DNA of 64,000 nt from Camarhynchus parvulus. Lineage: Eukaryota > Chordata > Aves > Passeriformes > Thraupidae. Position numbers and translations under genes: made by a program. The stretch lies in assembly GCF_901933205.1 (NCBI RefSeq), contig NC_044574.1:49633609-49697608 (forward strand), written 5' to 3'. Below, piece after piece: positions 1 to 14,000 of the stretch (position 1 is the first letter of the stretch; each line of letters opens with the position of its first letter). The notes under the pieces were generated by a model that saw nothing but the letters and a program-made list of their open reading frames with translations, was not told the DNA's origin and did not search any database.

Positions 1-544
1 ATAGGATCTACTTCTCACTCCGTATGTTCTTCCCTCCTCCAGTTTCAGCCTAATTCTTAATTTAACTCATTCAAACATCTCTGCCAGAGAAAGTCAAAAC
101 AATAATGTCAAATTTAAGAAAATGCAGAAGGTGTTAAACATAGCAATACAGTGCCAGTCTATGTGGCAGTGTATTAGGAGCTAAGCTGAATACCAAGCAC
201 CTCACTCAGACAATGCTCAAATACAAATAATAACTTTCTTCCTTTAGTAATTTTATCCATCTGCAACAGTACATTTTGTTTTTCTTACAAAAGGTCTTAA
301 AGTTTTGTTTACACGTAGACCAGTGCTTGATATTTGAATGACACACACAAAACCCACGTCTGCCAACTTAATCTGTCACAGCTGCCAGTGTCAAGTATAC
401 CAATGTTTAATTTTATGGTGAAAAGGCATCACAGGTCCCCCCCCCAACCCCCATACATTCTCCTGGTTTATACATCTATGCTTACCAGTATGCTTAAATT
501 GGCCTTTCTTAAATAATTGAAATATAAAACAGGTATTAACTTAC
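1..544 (-). other. TNKS: TNKS intron 5, 5' part
   Basis: The intron begins with a GT donor (GTAAG read from 544 downward) and runs off the window edge. It contains a short C-run near 437-451 and otherwise AT-rich sequence. I see no exon, repeat family or open frame of note. The next tankyrase exon is absent. Confidence 0.9.
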
Positions 545-620
545 CTTACGCCCATCACTTGCATGGCAGTTCACATTTAAAGGAGTCAATAAAGCCATCA
601 GCTTTTCTTCATTACCACTC
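545..620 (-). CDS. TNKS: TNKS exon (probably exon 5): start of ARC2
   Basis: This 76-nt exon has the acceptor ctcatttacag and donor gtaag. Its first G completes the Arg codon split with the 37-nt exon. The remaining 75 nt encode [20 protein letters not shown] then SDGRK, and the exon ends in phase 0. This is the N-terminal capping region of ARC2. In tankyrases the next residues are the ankyrin motif STPLHLAAGYNRV, which must lie below position 1 and is not in this window. The intron separating it from the upstream short exon is only 861 bp, much smaller than the other introns here. Confidence 0.96.
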
Positions 621-1481
621 CTGTAAATGAGGAGAATATTATGGAAAGGGTGGGAAAAGGGCAGAGCTCTTTGATATCTATCTCAGCAAATATTTTGCAA
701 AGTATAGTATATTTGAAATTTGTACTGTGGCAGGGAGACTGTTGGATGGTTAAAGAATCTTTTGAACATTTCAAAATCAAGGGTAAATACAAAAAAGAAT
801 ACTACATTTGCAGTTAAATATGTTGCTAAAGATCATACAAAAACACCTCAATTTCTCTCCTTAACCTCGTATTTCCTTTTTCTAATTCTACAGATCCTCT
901 GAAAGCCATTTGTCGAAATAAATGTTCTGAATTTAATATATTTTCATAGCATATGGCCCATAACATTTGAAACAGCTATATACCAATACCCAGAAAATTT
1001 TTTTAGAAGGGTTAACAGGCTATATAAAATGGTCTTGTGCAGTCAGAAGGAAGGATGAAAAGCGCCTTCGCAATATACAATTGAACTTTACACCTTTTGT
1101 ATAGGCTTCATTATGCTCTGTTCGGATAAAACCTATTTTCAAAATACATCCTACGGCAGAAGTAAAAACCCAAAGAAAAAAAATATTCCAATATTTAAAT
1201 TGCCCCTAAAAAGAACAGTCACAAAACAATAAAGAGGATTTAAGCAGCTTAAAGCAAAAACTCAATATTAACCTTATAACCACCATAGTGGGGGATTTCA
1301 ATTACATAAACAGGCTTTTACATTTGTACCAGACTAAAGTCTGAAGAGATTTATGCTAATTAAGTGGTTTGCTTGCAGCATTTCATGGAAAGGCAATGAC
1401 AAAACAGTACTATTTTAAAAACCCCTTTTCCTCGCCTGCTTCCACCCCCAAAATATGTTTTATATTCTAAGCAGCACTCAC
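621..1481 (-). other. TNKS: TNKS intron 4 (861 bp)
   Basis: This short intron has GTGAG at the donor and TTTACAG at the acceptor. It is AT-rich, with nothing recognisable as a repeat, RNA gene or coding segment. The short ORFs on both strands resemble no known family. Confidence 0.88.
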
Positions 1482-1518
1482 CTTGCAGCTTCCAGGAGTT
1501 CGTCCTTCTTGTATTCAC
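1482..1518 (-). CDS. TNKS: TNKS short exon (probably exon 4): ARC1-ARC2 junction
   Basis: This 37-nt exon was found by joining the phase-1 end of the 38.9-kb exon to a matching tankyrase sequence. The acceptor is tcatttag and the donor is gtgag. It completes the split Gly codon, then encodes EYKKDELLEAA in 11 codons, then gives 2 nt of an Arg codon. The whole junction reads LTG-EYKKDELLEAA-R, which is the conserved start of the helix that opens ARC2. The exon is too short to show up as an ORF. It begins in phase 1 and ends in phase 2, so skipping it would shift the frame. Its identity rests on the exact peptide match and on frame continuity with both neighbours. Confidence 0.95.
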
Positions 1519-4006
1519 CTAAATGATTGCAAAATATCATGCTGTTAGCATTTGGCAGAAGACAGATTAAGAAATGCAGTAGGAAGCAAATACAGAATTA
1601 AAACAGAGAAGAGGAGAAAAAAGCCCACACCCCGCTGGGTGATGGAGCTGTGACGTTAGCCAGCTTGTGGAGGCAGCATCACCAGTACCTTGGAGACGGG
1701 CAGCAAACTGACGCATCTTCTTGTCCAATCCTCAGATGGAAAGGCTTTCTTCGGACAACCAATGACTGCGAAATCTTGTGTCCAGAAACACAGTCCCGCT
1801 GATAGCAGCATGTCAGCTGAAGACAATGTCCCCACCCCCTGCCCTATTCAGTATGTCACATTATACTTGGGAAGCATAATAAATTCCAAGACAAAGCAAG
1901 GCAGTGCGGCTTTTGAAAAGGTACAAATTACTGATCTCCAAGGCTCTCACCTGCCTATTTGAATGGTAATATTACACTTCACTAAGTTCTTTAGAACAGC
2001 ACGGATTATTAAAAAAAATCCAGGTATTATATCATCAGCCGCTTTCCAACAAAACACACATTTGAAATAAAAAGCACAGACAAAAGAGGATGAACTCTGC
2101 AACAGATTTTGCTACGAGACTCTGAGATTAGAGATAACCACGAGTAATAATGTTAAAGCAACATTTATATTTGAAGTCCTGAGTTAAAACAGACAACTCA
2201 CAAGGGTTGCTGCAGCACAGGATTAAAATTGCATGTTAGTCTTTTAAAAAGAGCATGGGACAAGATAACCTACGGAAGTAAGACAGATTCTACAAAGCTG
2301 AATCATTATGACATTGTGCAATACAAATGGAATGGAATTTCAAGTCAGAAATTAGAAAAATAGCTGTTTAGCAGCTTTGTGCAGTCAGAGAACAGAGTGA
2401 ATCCTAGACCCAAAAGGTAGAGGGTTTGAAAAACATACTGTATACCATCTGCCAGAGAATTAAAGCCTCTAACCAAAATGCTGTAAGAAAAACAGGAAGA
2501 AGAAGCTGTCACAAAAGAGGAAAAAAACCCCTGTGTGCTGCCTCCTATGCGTAATTGTAATAAGCCTCCAGTGAAACTCTCACTACAGGTGAGGAAAGGC
2601 ACTGGGCCATGGAAAATGCCAGATCGGTTGGCAGGTAAGATGGAAGGCTCATCTGAAAAGATCCCTTAAAGAACAGCTGTAAGGTGCAGGAGGAGGGTTG
2701 GACTCCCCATCTACCAGCAAGAGCTTGGTCCTCCCCCCACCATGGCTTCTCCAGCTAACAGCAGAGGGTGACAGGAACCACAACAAAACCAGACCTTTCC
2801 TGAAGGAGTCCTCTTTATTTCAGCATCCTGCCTTCACACAAGGGTAAGGAGGAGGGAGAGTACACACAGCCATGCACTTCCTGCCCATTCCCTTGGATGC
2901 AGATGGGGAATTTTCAAAAGCAATATCTACATCTTATCATACTGGTGATTTTTCCTTTCACAGCTGTGTTTAATTGCTTTCTGAATAATATTCATCTTTG
3001 GGAATTCACAACAACCTGCAGCAAGGAGTTCTGTCATGCCACTCACATGATGGGTCTCCTAACAGAGCTGTTCTGTGTTGCTGAACCCCAGCAATGGAGC
3101 AAGTAAGTTCAAAGCAAAGGTGAAACTGGTTATTTCAAATATAGGCCAGGAAGGTTAACCTAGCTTTTGAAATAATTTATGTCTATGTTAAGGAAAGCTT
3201 CATCATGAGACAAATCAAATGGCACAGAAATATGACTGCCTTTGACTTCTACCACTCTTCAGCTTCATCAGAAGGGGGGCCTGTCCACCACAGGCAACAG
3301 CCCTTTCTAAGCCATGGTACATGTTCCTCTTTTTTTATTTTAATGAAGATAAAGTACTGGGCACAGTTGTGAGTGTTTCAAATCAATGGTAAGTGAAAAG
3401 CTTTGGCCAGCATGTGAAGAAGAAAAAAAGACCCTTTATTACTACTGCATTGTTTGTGCAACAATCTCAAACAGCTGGATTTCCTGCAGTAGAGTTATTT
3501 GGCCTGTATTATATCAACACTTTAGAGACATAACCAGACTAAAATACCTCTTTGCACATTTTGATTTGGCAATGCACCTAGTAGTCCTAACCAGGCTTTT
3601 GAACATACTAGGTTAGAGAAGAGTAATAACATTTTTCCTTCATGCTCAGTAAGTTAGTATTTTGTCACACAAAAGCTGTTTCCTCTAATACTTTGAATAG
3701 CAGAAGCCTTACTGTCCAATGAAAAAGGAAAGCTGTGGCTCTTGATTTAGGAATGTCCCCATGTATGCCCAATTAGATCAGTTAGTTTTACTAACCAGTT
3801 CTTTTTTAAAAAAGGTATTTACAGACAGCATTGGAATCCATACGTGTCATTTTTGAAATTCATCATGGTTCTCCCACACCGATTAGGATTAGGAAAACAT
3901 TATTTTATAATTGGCAAACTTTATTACTCTCAAAGAGCCACTGTATTTTGCAAATCAAAACCTAAAATCCTAAAAGCATTTACAGCACACCACCAGGTTT
4001 GCTAAG

Positions 4007-4024
4007 AAAAAAAAAAAAAAAAAA
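4007..4024. repeat. Poly(A) run (18 A)
   Basis: An 18-A homopolymer lies directly before a GC-richer block (about 4040-4270). It lies at the wrong end to be the tail of a retroelement occupying that block. Confidence 0.9.
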
Positions 4025-5639
4025 GGTCAAGTGAGCTCCACAGGCTCTGTGGGATGAAGAGGAACCCCTTGGGCACTGGAGCAGGCAGCTGGTGGGATAG
4101 CACAGAGCCGAGAGGGGTCTGGCTGACGGCATTTGGGAGAAGCGGGTGGCGCTGGCTGCAGGACCGACTGCCGCTGGCACAGGCTGTGCTCCCAGCAGAG
4201 GGCTCTGCCAACACAGCCAACGACGCTTGGCCATGCAGCTTATCAAAGGCCATCCTGCAGCTATTGGCCACAGCTACCTCATCAAATATTCATTTGCAAG
4301 CATTTGAAAACAAACCATGCGTGCACGGGCAGAGATGAATTTCAAGTTCTAAGCAGAAGTACAGGAATACAGACCATCAACCTCACATAACACTTCTGTT
4401 CAAAGAATGTCAAACTGACTTTAAGTAAGCTAATAACATCTCTTAAAGAGCTCCTCTAGGCAGGTTAGAATTTATAGTTTTGCAAAAGGGCATCTGCATG
4501 CCAGGCAGCCCAGAGACAGCTGGCCTGGGAATTTCTTAAGGCAAAGACAAGGTGTGAAATAAGGAGCAGAGAGTACCATAGCAAAGCAGCGTCCCTGTTC
4601 TTATCTCATCAGACAAAAGCTAGTAGGGAGGCAGAAACCACTCAGTAGTATTCACTGCATCTGATCAATTTCATTGTCTACAGCTTGCTCAGCATTCTTT
4701 AAATGAATTTCTCTACTTGATCCCAGCTCCAGATCACACCACTGCTGCTCCCATTTATGCTGGAATGAGAAAGTCACCACAGCTAACCACAGATAATCAG
4801 TGTCTCAGATCACAGCTACCACCAGGCAGCTAACCAGCTCTCTTTCTGTTCCCCTCCCAGGAGAAAACCAGTTACCTCCAACACTCCTGATCAGCTGCTG
4901 CTACGCTCTCACTGCTGTGTCTGGCCCTAGCTGCATTCTGCAGTAGCTGATTAGCAAATTAGCAAATGCTTATTAACTATCAGACATCAGTGGCTGCTTG
5001 CACCTGGCAGTTGAGCAGATCAGCAGCGGGAAGCTGGGAAAAAATAACATAATGAATCTATCTTTACAGACAACCCTATTTCAGTCTCTCCTAAAAGTCT
5101 TGTAATTTCAATGGAATACTGAAAAACATATCTAAATGCATGGCATAAATCAACATTGCTTTTTCAATGCAACTGCACTCAAAACCAAGGTGAATTCCTT
5201 TCCTATCCCTCCATACACATCAGCCAATACAGAAAGCAGCCAGATCTAAAATGTCAAGCTGGACAAAGCAGGTTTTGCTTCACCATAATATCATGTCAGC
5301 TTTCCACAGTGAAGACAATTTCCTAAAAAATAACATCACAAATTAAACCAAGCCATTACTATCCAATGGCAACATATAATGGAAACAAAATGGATTAACA
5401 TATTCTAAACCAAACAGAAAAACTAAAGAGGTTTTTCCATATGAAGTTGTACATTATATGGAATCAATTTAAAATCAATTCCAATTAACACAATTATAAA
5501 TTTAAATCCCCAGAATATTTAAACACAGTAAAAAATTTTAAGCCAGCCAATGATCCCCTGCTTCTGACCTGTGACAAAGGAATGTGAGTCTTATGAACAT
5601 GCAACCATGACCACAGGCTGGGGAGGGAAAATTCACGAG

Positions 5640-5810
5640 TATCACAGAATGTTTGAGATTGACAGACCTCTGGAGGTCTCCCATCCAACCCTTCTACTCA
5701 AACGCAGCGTCACCTAAGAGCACCCTGCTCAGGACTGGCTTTTACATCTCTCCCAGGATGGAGACTCCACCAGTTCTCTGGGCAACCTGTGCCAGTGTTT
5801 GGTCCCACTG
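5640..5810 (-). mobile_element. CR1 LINE 3'-end fragment
   Basis: On the plus strand the fragment starts with TCACAGAATG and continues with phrases typical of an inverted CR1 tail. These include acctctggaggtc, ccatccaaccc, gggtcacct-like text (here cgtcacct), caaggatggagactccac-like text and ctctgggcaacctgtgcc. The element therefore reads on the minus strand with its 3' end at the low coordinate. It is diverged and truncated, and nearby sequence to about 5.88 kb may also belong to it. Confidence 0.85.
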
Positions 5811-8800
5811 AGCTCAATACCTTGCATTTCATGGTAATCTCAGGTAATCTCCTCAGGACCTCCTGTTCTCTCTTGGCAGCTCAGGTCTAGCAGCACTGGA
5901 AGTCAGGGGAGAAATCTTGCTCTGTTAAAAAACATGGCAGCTCTACTTTTCTCTTTGGACCATGTGCAGACCTAACACTTGTTATTGGTTGCCTCTCTGA
6001 AAACCTGAGCTTCTATTCTTCAAAATATACATGCCACGAGAAGATTGACAAGATCTTTGTGAGTAGTCCAGCGGATTATTTTCTTTTCTTTTTCAAACAA
6101 GCATTCACGATTACTCAGCAACACAGAGGACATGAGCTCTCCACCAGAGTAGTAGAGACAGCAGGTACCAAAACCTCCCATTTTTCCTCATTTAGAAGTG
6201 CTTCTGGTGCCTTTCCAACCATATAGTCTGTTAGCACAGGAATGCATGGGGTTGTTGGGAAAACAGAGTCCTGATCCATCTGGGAGGGCTGAGAACTTGT
6301 TTTTCGATCATGTTTGTTACTTCATCCAGCTCAGTCCATGGCCAGGGACCCAAACAGGTCCCTGAGAATGAAGACCTTGAACAAGGATGGTGCTGCAACA
6401 AGAGGGAGGGGAATGGAAACTCTACATTTGGGCTGCCATTGCTACAAAGAAAGCAATGTAGAGTTCAGCAAAGAAATAAACTCCACAGACGTAAATTAAA
6501 ATACACCTTTTCCCTGAGACTCCAGGACTGCACACACCTATGAGTGATCAATGATACACATCACATATACCATCCTTTTCAATCCTCCGAGGCCCTCTGA
6601 GTAATATTTAAGTATTTAAAACAAATATTCAAGTTATAATCAGAGCACAAGACTTTTTGTGCTTCTGAGAGACTGCTAGGGTTATTGGGAGAGGATGAGA
6701 TTTTGGGTTTGGGTTTTTTTAAATTTTAAAATTTTTTTAGCAATTTTTTTAGCAAATTTAAATTTTATTTTCAACATGGCTGCTTTTGAAGGGTCCAAAA
6801 ATACTATTAAAATACTCATCAATTCCTTCTTCCCCATTTAATTTTTGTTATATGTAAACCAGCAGGTGACACTGGTGACACTAAAATATGGAGTTAAATC
6901 AGACCAAGAAAGTTTTTAACCATCTGAACAGCACAAGGTTAAGGGAATATCTGCCCAAAAAACAGAGTCAACAAAAAAAAAACACCCGAGATATGTTGAA
7001 ATAATACTGTTTGGGAAAAGGCATCTATAACTAAGTACTCTGAGAAACACATGAGAATAAAGAGGAGCAAAAAATAACAATTTCAGGTTTTATTAATAAT
7101 TATACTTCCCACTTGTTTAGGGTTAATTTCTTTATGCCTCTTGCACTTCTCTGCTCAGCAGTCTCTCACAAGTAAATGGGCTGATTTTATAAGCTGTCTA
7201 AATAGGCTCAACCTGGAACACAGCAAGACCCTAATTTTAAGCTCTTGTCATGGATGAAAAACACCAAAGTAACACTAGCATATGCAAGTGACAGAAAAGC
7301 AACTCAGAAGATAATGTCTTCAATCACAAGTTCCAGCAAGGAGGAATGTTACCAAGGAGGAAAGGTTTGGCACCTTAAATCTGCCTCTTCTATGAGATGA
7401 GTCAGGCACTGTGCATGCGGACTCAAATCAGACATTTGTAACTGAAATTTAAAAACTGAAAATGACTCAGCTAATGGTGAAGTCTTTCAGGGATGTGTTT
7501 TAAAAGGGGGTGTGGAAGTTAAAGAAATAAGCAAACATCATTTGGTTTTGGCCACAACTCTACCAAACCACTGAGCTAGCAGCATCCTACCTGGAACATC
7601 TTTCAGTTAAGTGGACAGAGCTCAAATGCAGAGCATTCCTGATTTACAGCTCCAGAGAAAAAAGCTGCTTCTAAGGCCTGGCAGAAAGCACTACGTCAAA
7701 CAATCTGCAGCTTTTTATAGTGCAGATTGGCAAAACCTCTGCCAGGGTCTTACCTGATAGAAGAGATTCTTGTCTATTAAGCCATCAGTTCAAAGCACAG
7801 CTATTACATAAGCATATACAAGATACTGCAGTTACCAAATGCTGTCTCTGTATCAAGGCATAAATTACACACACTGCACGTTAGGGTTTTGGTCAGCAAG
7901 AAGGATTAGGTGGTGTATCAAAATGGGTCTTCAGTGCACGTGCAGTTATAGCACCAGTAAGTTCACGTTTGACACGTAACAATTCTGTTTCTCAGAACGC
8001 CTTTTTTCAGTGGTGCTGGTCCATTTGTTAAAACAATGCTACCAGATTTCCTATATAGTAGCAGAACGATGAAAATAGTCCCTTTGTCAGAGGATTTCAA
8101 GTGTCTTAACTCTTAAATCATTAGACAAAATCCAAGATGAAGCCAAACGCAAAAAAACTCTACAACTACCCATTATGTGGCAATCCATATAAATAATTTT
8201 ACTTTCAACAATGTTACCACATGCTAAAAGTTTAGCATATAGTTTCTTCTGAAATATTAAATCTGACAAACATTCTAGAACCTGTTTAGTCGACCTGTAC
8301 AAGTAGTTTCAGTGCATGCTACTCATATGAACACCACACACCCATCCATTTTCTATTCTTGGTGTGAAAAAACTCGTATTTTCACTACAACTGTACTATT
8401 TTAGAATGCTGTACTTATCTTGAAGACACCACCGCTCTCGTCTGTCATGTTTTCAGACTGAGATTGAAAAACTTAAAAAGACTGGAGAATATCATGTCAA
8501 GTGACTGGGAAGAAAACCCAAACCTTCAGCAATTCAAAACACGTTGGTGTGATGGAAAAATTGAAGGGGTTGAGGCTCATCTTTTCACCAAAGTTCAATA
8601 CTCATGACATCTTTTGTGAAATTACATATAGAAAAGAAATCTGACGGGTTTTTTCCAGAATCTTCCCCATTATCCACCCCTTCATGCCTACAGCAAAAGC
8701 AACATTCCCATGGCTCTCCCCTTCGTTTCTTATATTAATTCCTGCTATCAGCAAAAACAATCATCCACTGTAATTGCCACTACTTTGGCCATGCTCAGTA

Positions 8801-10681
8801 TTAATAACTAATAAACTGCTCAATTTTTCAGCCACAATTACTTTCTCATTTCTGTAACATGTCCACATATGCATTTTCTCTCCAGGATTTCAAGGCAAAC
8901 TTCCTGGAGGAAGACAAAGGACTAAGAAACTCCCTTTGTCAAAGACTTGAGTACAGTAGGGGTGGATAGATAGCCAAGCTGCTCTTGTATTACTGCATCT
9001 TTTTCAAAAGCCAGCTCCCTACCCTCTCTTTCCAAACAATATCCACAAACAAGTAAATCATTCAATTCCCCAGAATATCCTCTAAAGAGAGACCACAGAA
9101 ATACCTTACATAAAGCATGGAAGAAAACTAGCAAGAAAAATATAAAATGTAACCCTCAGGAAAGCCATACTGTATAAATGCAAGCTCCAAAATTATGCTT
9201 CATCATTTAATCTTTCTCTGAAAAGAACTCTAGAGTAAATACAGGAAGACTAAATTTTGCAGTTTCTCCAGTTTTCCCATTGTAGATAAAACATGCTAAC
9301 AAGCTGGGGACAGTGTGTCTGAAAATCCATAGCTGGATTTAAAACTGAAGCATTTATTTTAACCTAAAAATCTATATTCTCTTAGCTACAGCAAACATGA
9401 CAGATTTTGTAGTAACAAATTGTACAGATTTAAAGAAGTGGGGGTTTTTAATGTTTGCTAGAAAATGAACAGGAGACATAAAATGTACACACGTGCCAAA
9501 GTATTTCTTTTTACTGAACAGTACAATCCTTCCTCTGTATGTCTGAAGCTGCCCTGTGTATCTAAACTCCCTCTACAAACCTGAGGAAACACAGGCTGCC
9601 ACCTCATAAAAAATGCACACATGTTGCCATGCTTGCCCTGCAGCACACATCCTGGAAGGAACTCATATCCAGTTAAATCACTCCTCTAGCTCCTAGACAA
9701 AAATACAAAACATTTCCTTTGCCTGCTGGGCCCCAGAGTAGTGAGCAGAAGGGAGGAACTCCTTTATAACTGGAGGAAATGGGGCAAACCTGTCAAACAC
9801 ACAGCAACGAAAGAGCCAACGTATATTTATGAAACACTTAAGCAAAGTACAGCAAGGAAGTCCTTAATAAAAGAATAACAAAACAGAGGCAATAGATCTT
9901 GTTACAATGAACCATTTTGTCATGGCAAAAGACAGCTGGAAAACTAAGGAAAGTTTGGTACAAATCAGTGGAAGAAAGGAGATGGTGCCCTGAATGGAAA
10001 CAGGATATGCGGACTGATACGTAAGACTAGCACCGGTAGTCCAGAGTAAAAAGCAGCTGCTTAACTTGGAACATTCTTCCCCTCCCTTACCCTCCCCATC
10101 AGGTTTTATGATAAAGATATTATTGGCTTAAATACAACAGTTCCATTTGTTTTGTCTCATTTTAAAAGTCATCTTTTAAGACCTTTTCTGAAGACATTTG
10201 CAGTAGCAGTGCTCAGTCACAGTAACTCAACTCAAGCTTCTGCCGATCCAAGCCATGGTAGGGTCTCTGCATATTCACTCAGGCAAAGAGCAGCTCTGTG
10301 CCCTAATGTGACTAAGAGCATATTCTAAGATGAAAAAAAGCTGCAGTTTACAGAAAATGACTGAAATCTGAATCTGCAAACTGCTATCCTCACTAAAAAA
10401 TAACTATTAAAACACCAGTTGGGAAAAAATGAATTTTCTATTTACACTCAGGCACTTTCTGCTATTCCTGTTGGAATAACATACCACAAGACAGAAGTAC
10501 AGCAATAACAGTACATACTGCCAATATCCTGGAGGTCTGAGAAGGGTTACATTATTTATCAGCAATGAAAGAATAATTAAATACTACACAACTCAAGTTC
10601 TGTAAACATTTTCAGTCCCTTGTATCAACCTCATTGTTTTAAATACTTTACTGGTTAAACGCATAATAGAACTAACTATTT

Positions 10682-11070
10682 CAGTTTAAAGGGACCTACG
10701 GTGATCTTGTAGTTCAACTGCCTGGCCACTTCAGGGCTGACCAAAAGCTAAAGCTTGTGGTTGAGAGCACTGTCCAAATGCCTCTTATGCAGCAACAGGC
10801 TCAGGGCTTTGACCACATCTTGCAGAAGCCTGTTCCAGTGTATGACTGCCTCTCAGTGAAAAAATGCTAACATGCAGTCTAAAAACCTCCCCTGGCACAC
10901 CTTTGAACCATTCCTATGCTTCCTATCACTGGATCTCGGGGAGAAGAGCTCAGAACCTTCCTGTGCACCTCCCCTCTTCAGGAAACTTGAGAAAGCTGTG
11001 AGGGCATCCTTCAGCCCCCTTTTCTTCAAACGATCCAAACCCAAATTCTTTAGCTGCTCCTCAGAGGTAA
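10682..11070 (-). mobile_element. CR1 LINE fragment
   Basis: The plus strand carries inverted CR1 text: gggacctacggtgatcttgtagttcaactg, then the cagggctgacc segment, ttgcagaagcctgttccagtg, and the cluster near 11050 ending agctgctcctcagagg. The element reads on the minus strand. A pair of overlapping ORFs (about 71-76 codons on opposite strands) falls wholly within it, so these are not genes. It is diverged, with loose boundaries. Confidence 0.8.
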
Positions 11071-14000
11071 CAGGTTTACACATATGATTTCTTCAAAATA
11101 ATAATTTATTGCCCTAAATGACAATATATTTCATTATGAAGACTGGAAACGAAATAGCACCACAGGAAAAAAGAAGTCTGAGAGAATGAAAGAGATACTA
11201 ACTTGTTAATTAAAGAGCTGCAGTTTACCAGACTGCTGTCACTATAAGGAAGATATTCCTTCTTCAACTTTCATTCACACCCAGTAAGTTTGATCAGATG
11301 CAGCACAGAGCTGCCTGTTCAAGACATACCCTATACAAGGTGACACCAATCATCAGTCCTACCCAAATGGAAACTGTTCATATACCATGCACACTTCACT
11401 GCTACTGAAAAACTAAGTGCAAGAACTCTGTCACAGGTATATCCATAAATAAAGCATCTTCCAAAACAGGTGCTCCTTCTTTTGCTGGACAGAAAGGAAA
11501 TACATAAACTGCATGTACCCTCAACATAACAACTCTGCAGGTTTCTGTGTAAATCTGCAGTAAAAGATAGTTTTATTGTGTTCTGCATGAAGCAGGAAAA
11601 AATACTGCTTTCTCACTCACTTTCAGAAATTTCACTAGCTTTAAAGACTCTGCTTACCCCAAATAATACAAAATATAATTGGCCAGAAAGTATTTCTACA
11701 TTCCTCATTCATCACAACCACTAATGATCTTAAAAATACTAAAGAAAATATGTTTAAGTGACTCTCTTATTAGGTAATGTGATTACCAGCAGTTCCTAAA
11801 CCAATCTATTTTTCCAATGGCTTTATTTCAAAGTTATTCTAAGATACAGTTCATTGTTATCTTTCAAAAAAGTAGTATTTTAAATCTCCATTTGACCTAA
11901 AAGGAAAGACCATGCAAGAGTTAGCACAGGTTCTCTCTACTGTGCACCTAGGTGTGTTAGTTCAGCAGGAACTAACTCAGTATTACCACTCCTCCCAGAG
12001 AGTACATACCATCAAGGAGAAATCATACTGTACCTTCCCCAACACCAGTTTAGGATTCCTGCTTATCCCTTTCTATAAAAGCCCAGTACTGATGCAGGAA
12101 ATGGTGAGATTATTACTGACAGAACTTGCCTCCTGATGCTGACTCTCCTTTTTGCCATCCTCTGAGCATCCTTTAGCAGAGCAGACAGGTTATAAGAGAA
12201 TTGGGTCTGTCTTCAGAGAGCAGCACAACGAAAACTGCAGGGAGGAAGAACAAATGCCCAGAGAAAGGACAGCTCTTGCTGGATCACGCTGTGCCATTAA
12301 AACAGCTCTAGCCATAACATCCTTCACTGCAATCAAAATGGGTTTGGATTTAGATAAAGGACACAAGGTAAGGAACAGGCAAGGGTCAAAGAGAGGGAGT
12401 ACAAAAATTTTCTGGATTCTCTTTTTCCATTCAACAGTCACACCAGCAGTCCTGACCCTTGGCAGTGGGCACTCTAGGAGTCCAACAGTCTAAGATGTCA
12501 GTCTGCCCCTGGTTTTTGTCAGACAGATTGTACAGTTACCATTTTGGTCCAAATAGACAGTTATGCTTGGATAGAAAAACCCACATAACTCTTGAGCATA
12601 CAGATGGCACTTCACAAGAAACTTTCCCTCAGTGGTGTCCTTCAGCAACTCAAACCACACTTGGAAGTATGATACTTTCAGATTTTGGGTAGGGGGACTC
12701 CTAGCCAGCAGTTAAGAAGGGTCTCAACAAACAGCCACATTCCTTTTTCCCTTTCCCTTTTTCTTACTTTCTCAAAGATGCTGCTTCCAGCCCTAGCAAA
12801 GAGAGAATACCCTATTTAGAAATTACAGCCACATACAGTAAGAAGCCACAACGCACACAAGTCATAAATATTTTCCTTCTGATCTGCTAGCTGTTAAGGA
12901 GAAAAACACTTACCTACTGCCTTGCATTAGTGCAGGCAGACAAAAGTATGCAGATTCTGGAGATGGAGTTACATTTGCCCAGCCAGTGAGCAGGAACAGG
13001 TTTCCCTGCATAGCTCAACATGACTTCAAGAGAAGAGAGATCCATGAAAGAAAGATTTACTGGATAATTAGACCAACCATTTCTACAACACTGATGAGAG
13101 TTCTCATCTAGCTCCCTGAGGATAATGCACCATTTGAAAAGGCATCACTTAAAATACTTACCTTTTAGATTTGTGGGGAAGATCAGCAATACAAACATAG
13201 AAATGTTATTGTCTCCATTCTTAGACAAGTATATTTAATCTTATACTTACATACAATGCTGGTTTGGGTTTTTGCTCTTTCCATCCCTCTAATTTTATAA
13301 TAAATTCTTTTTTCTTGTGCATATAAGAAAGAAATTTTCTTTCTCTACTGGAAAGGCTGCTCACAAAAGATTTTTAGCTATGACTGCTAGAAAGTAAATA
13401 AAATCTGCACACCTCCTTTCATAGGAAAGGTTATTTTTGTCTGTTCTGCCAGATAGAATAAATCCTTCACTTCCAGGGCAATAGATGACAAGAGACTAAC
13501 CAGCAGAGCCACAAGTGAATATTACTGAGAAAATAATGTCTCTTCACACGTCTGCCTTTCACACATTTTAACAAGAACTTGCTTAACAAGAACAAAAACC
13601 TAAGTCTGTTTACAATGGCGCAATAGACATCCAGGTTTTTGGATGGTTCTGCAAACTGGAAGCAGTCAGCATCAGATTATCTGTTCAACTTCAGCACAAA
13701 ATTGCCTTTAATGTGCGAGATTTACCTTGCAGGCAAAGGTAGCTGAAATGTAGACTCCTTGCATTCATTCCTGCAATAGGTCTGGCCACTGCAGGAAGTC
13801 TGCCCTGAAGAAGGTTAACTCCAACTGAGCACTGAAGAGAGCTCTTGACTGCCCAGCTTAACAGTGGATGGAAGTCAAGATGCCAGTGCAGCCTACACCC
13901 TGCCTCACTCCTGAGCAGAGTACTGAGAGCCTACCACTCCAGGGAAGCCCACAGCAGGCGATCAGGCAGGAGCTGAACACACACCAACCTGCCTTATGAC

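Noticed and set aside
4007..4275. Processed pseudogene suggested by A18 next to a GC-rich open block
   Set aside because: The A-run lies at the low-coordinate end on the plus strand, which does not fit a tail for an element in either orientation covering the block.
10872..11087. Paired open frames on opposite strands at 10.85-11.09 kb
   Set aside because: They lie within a CR1 fragment.
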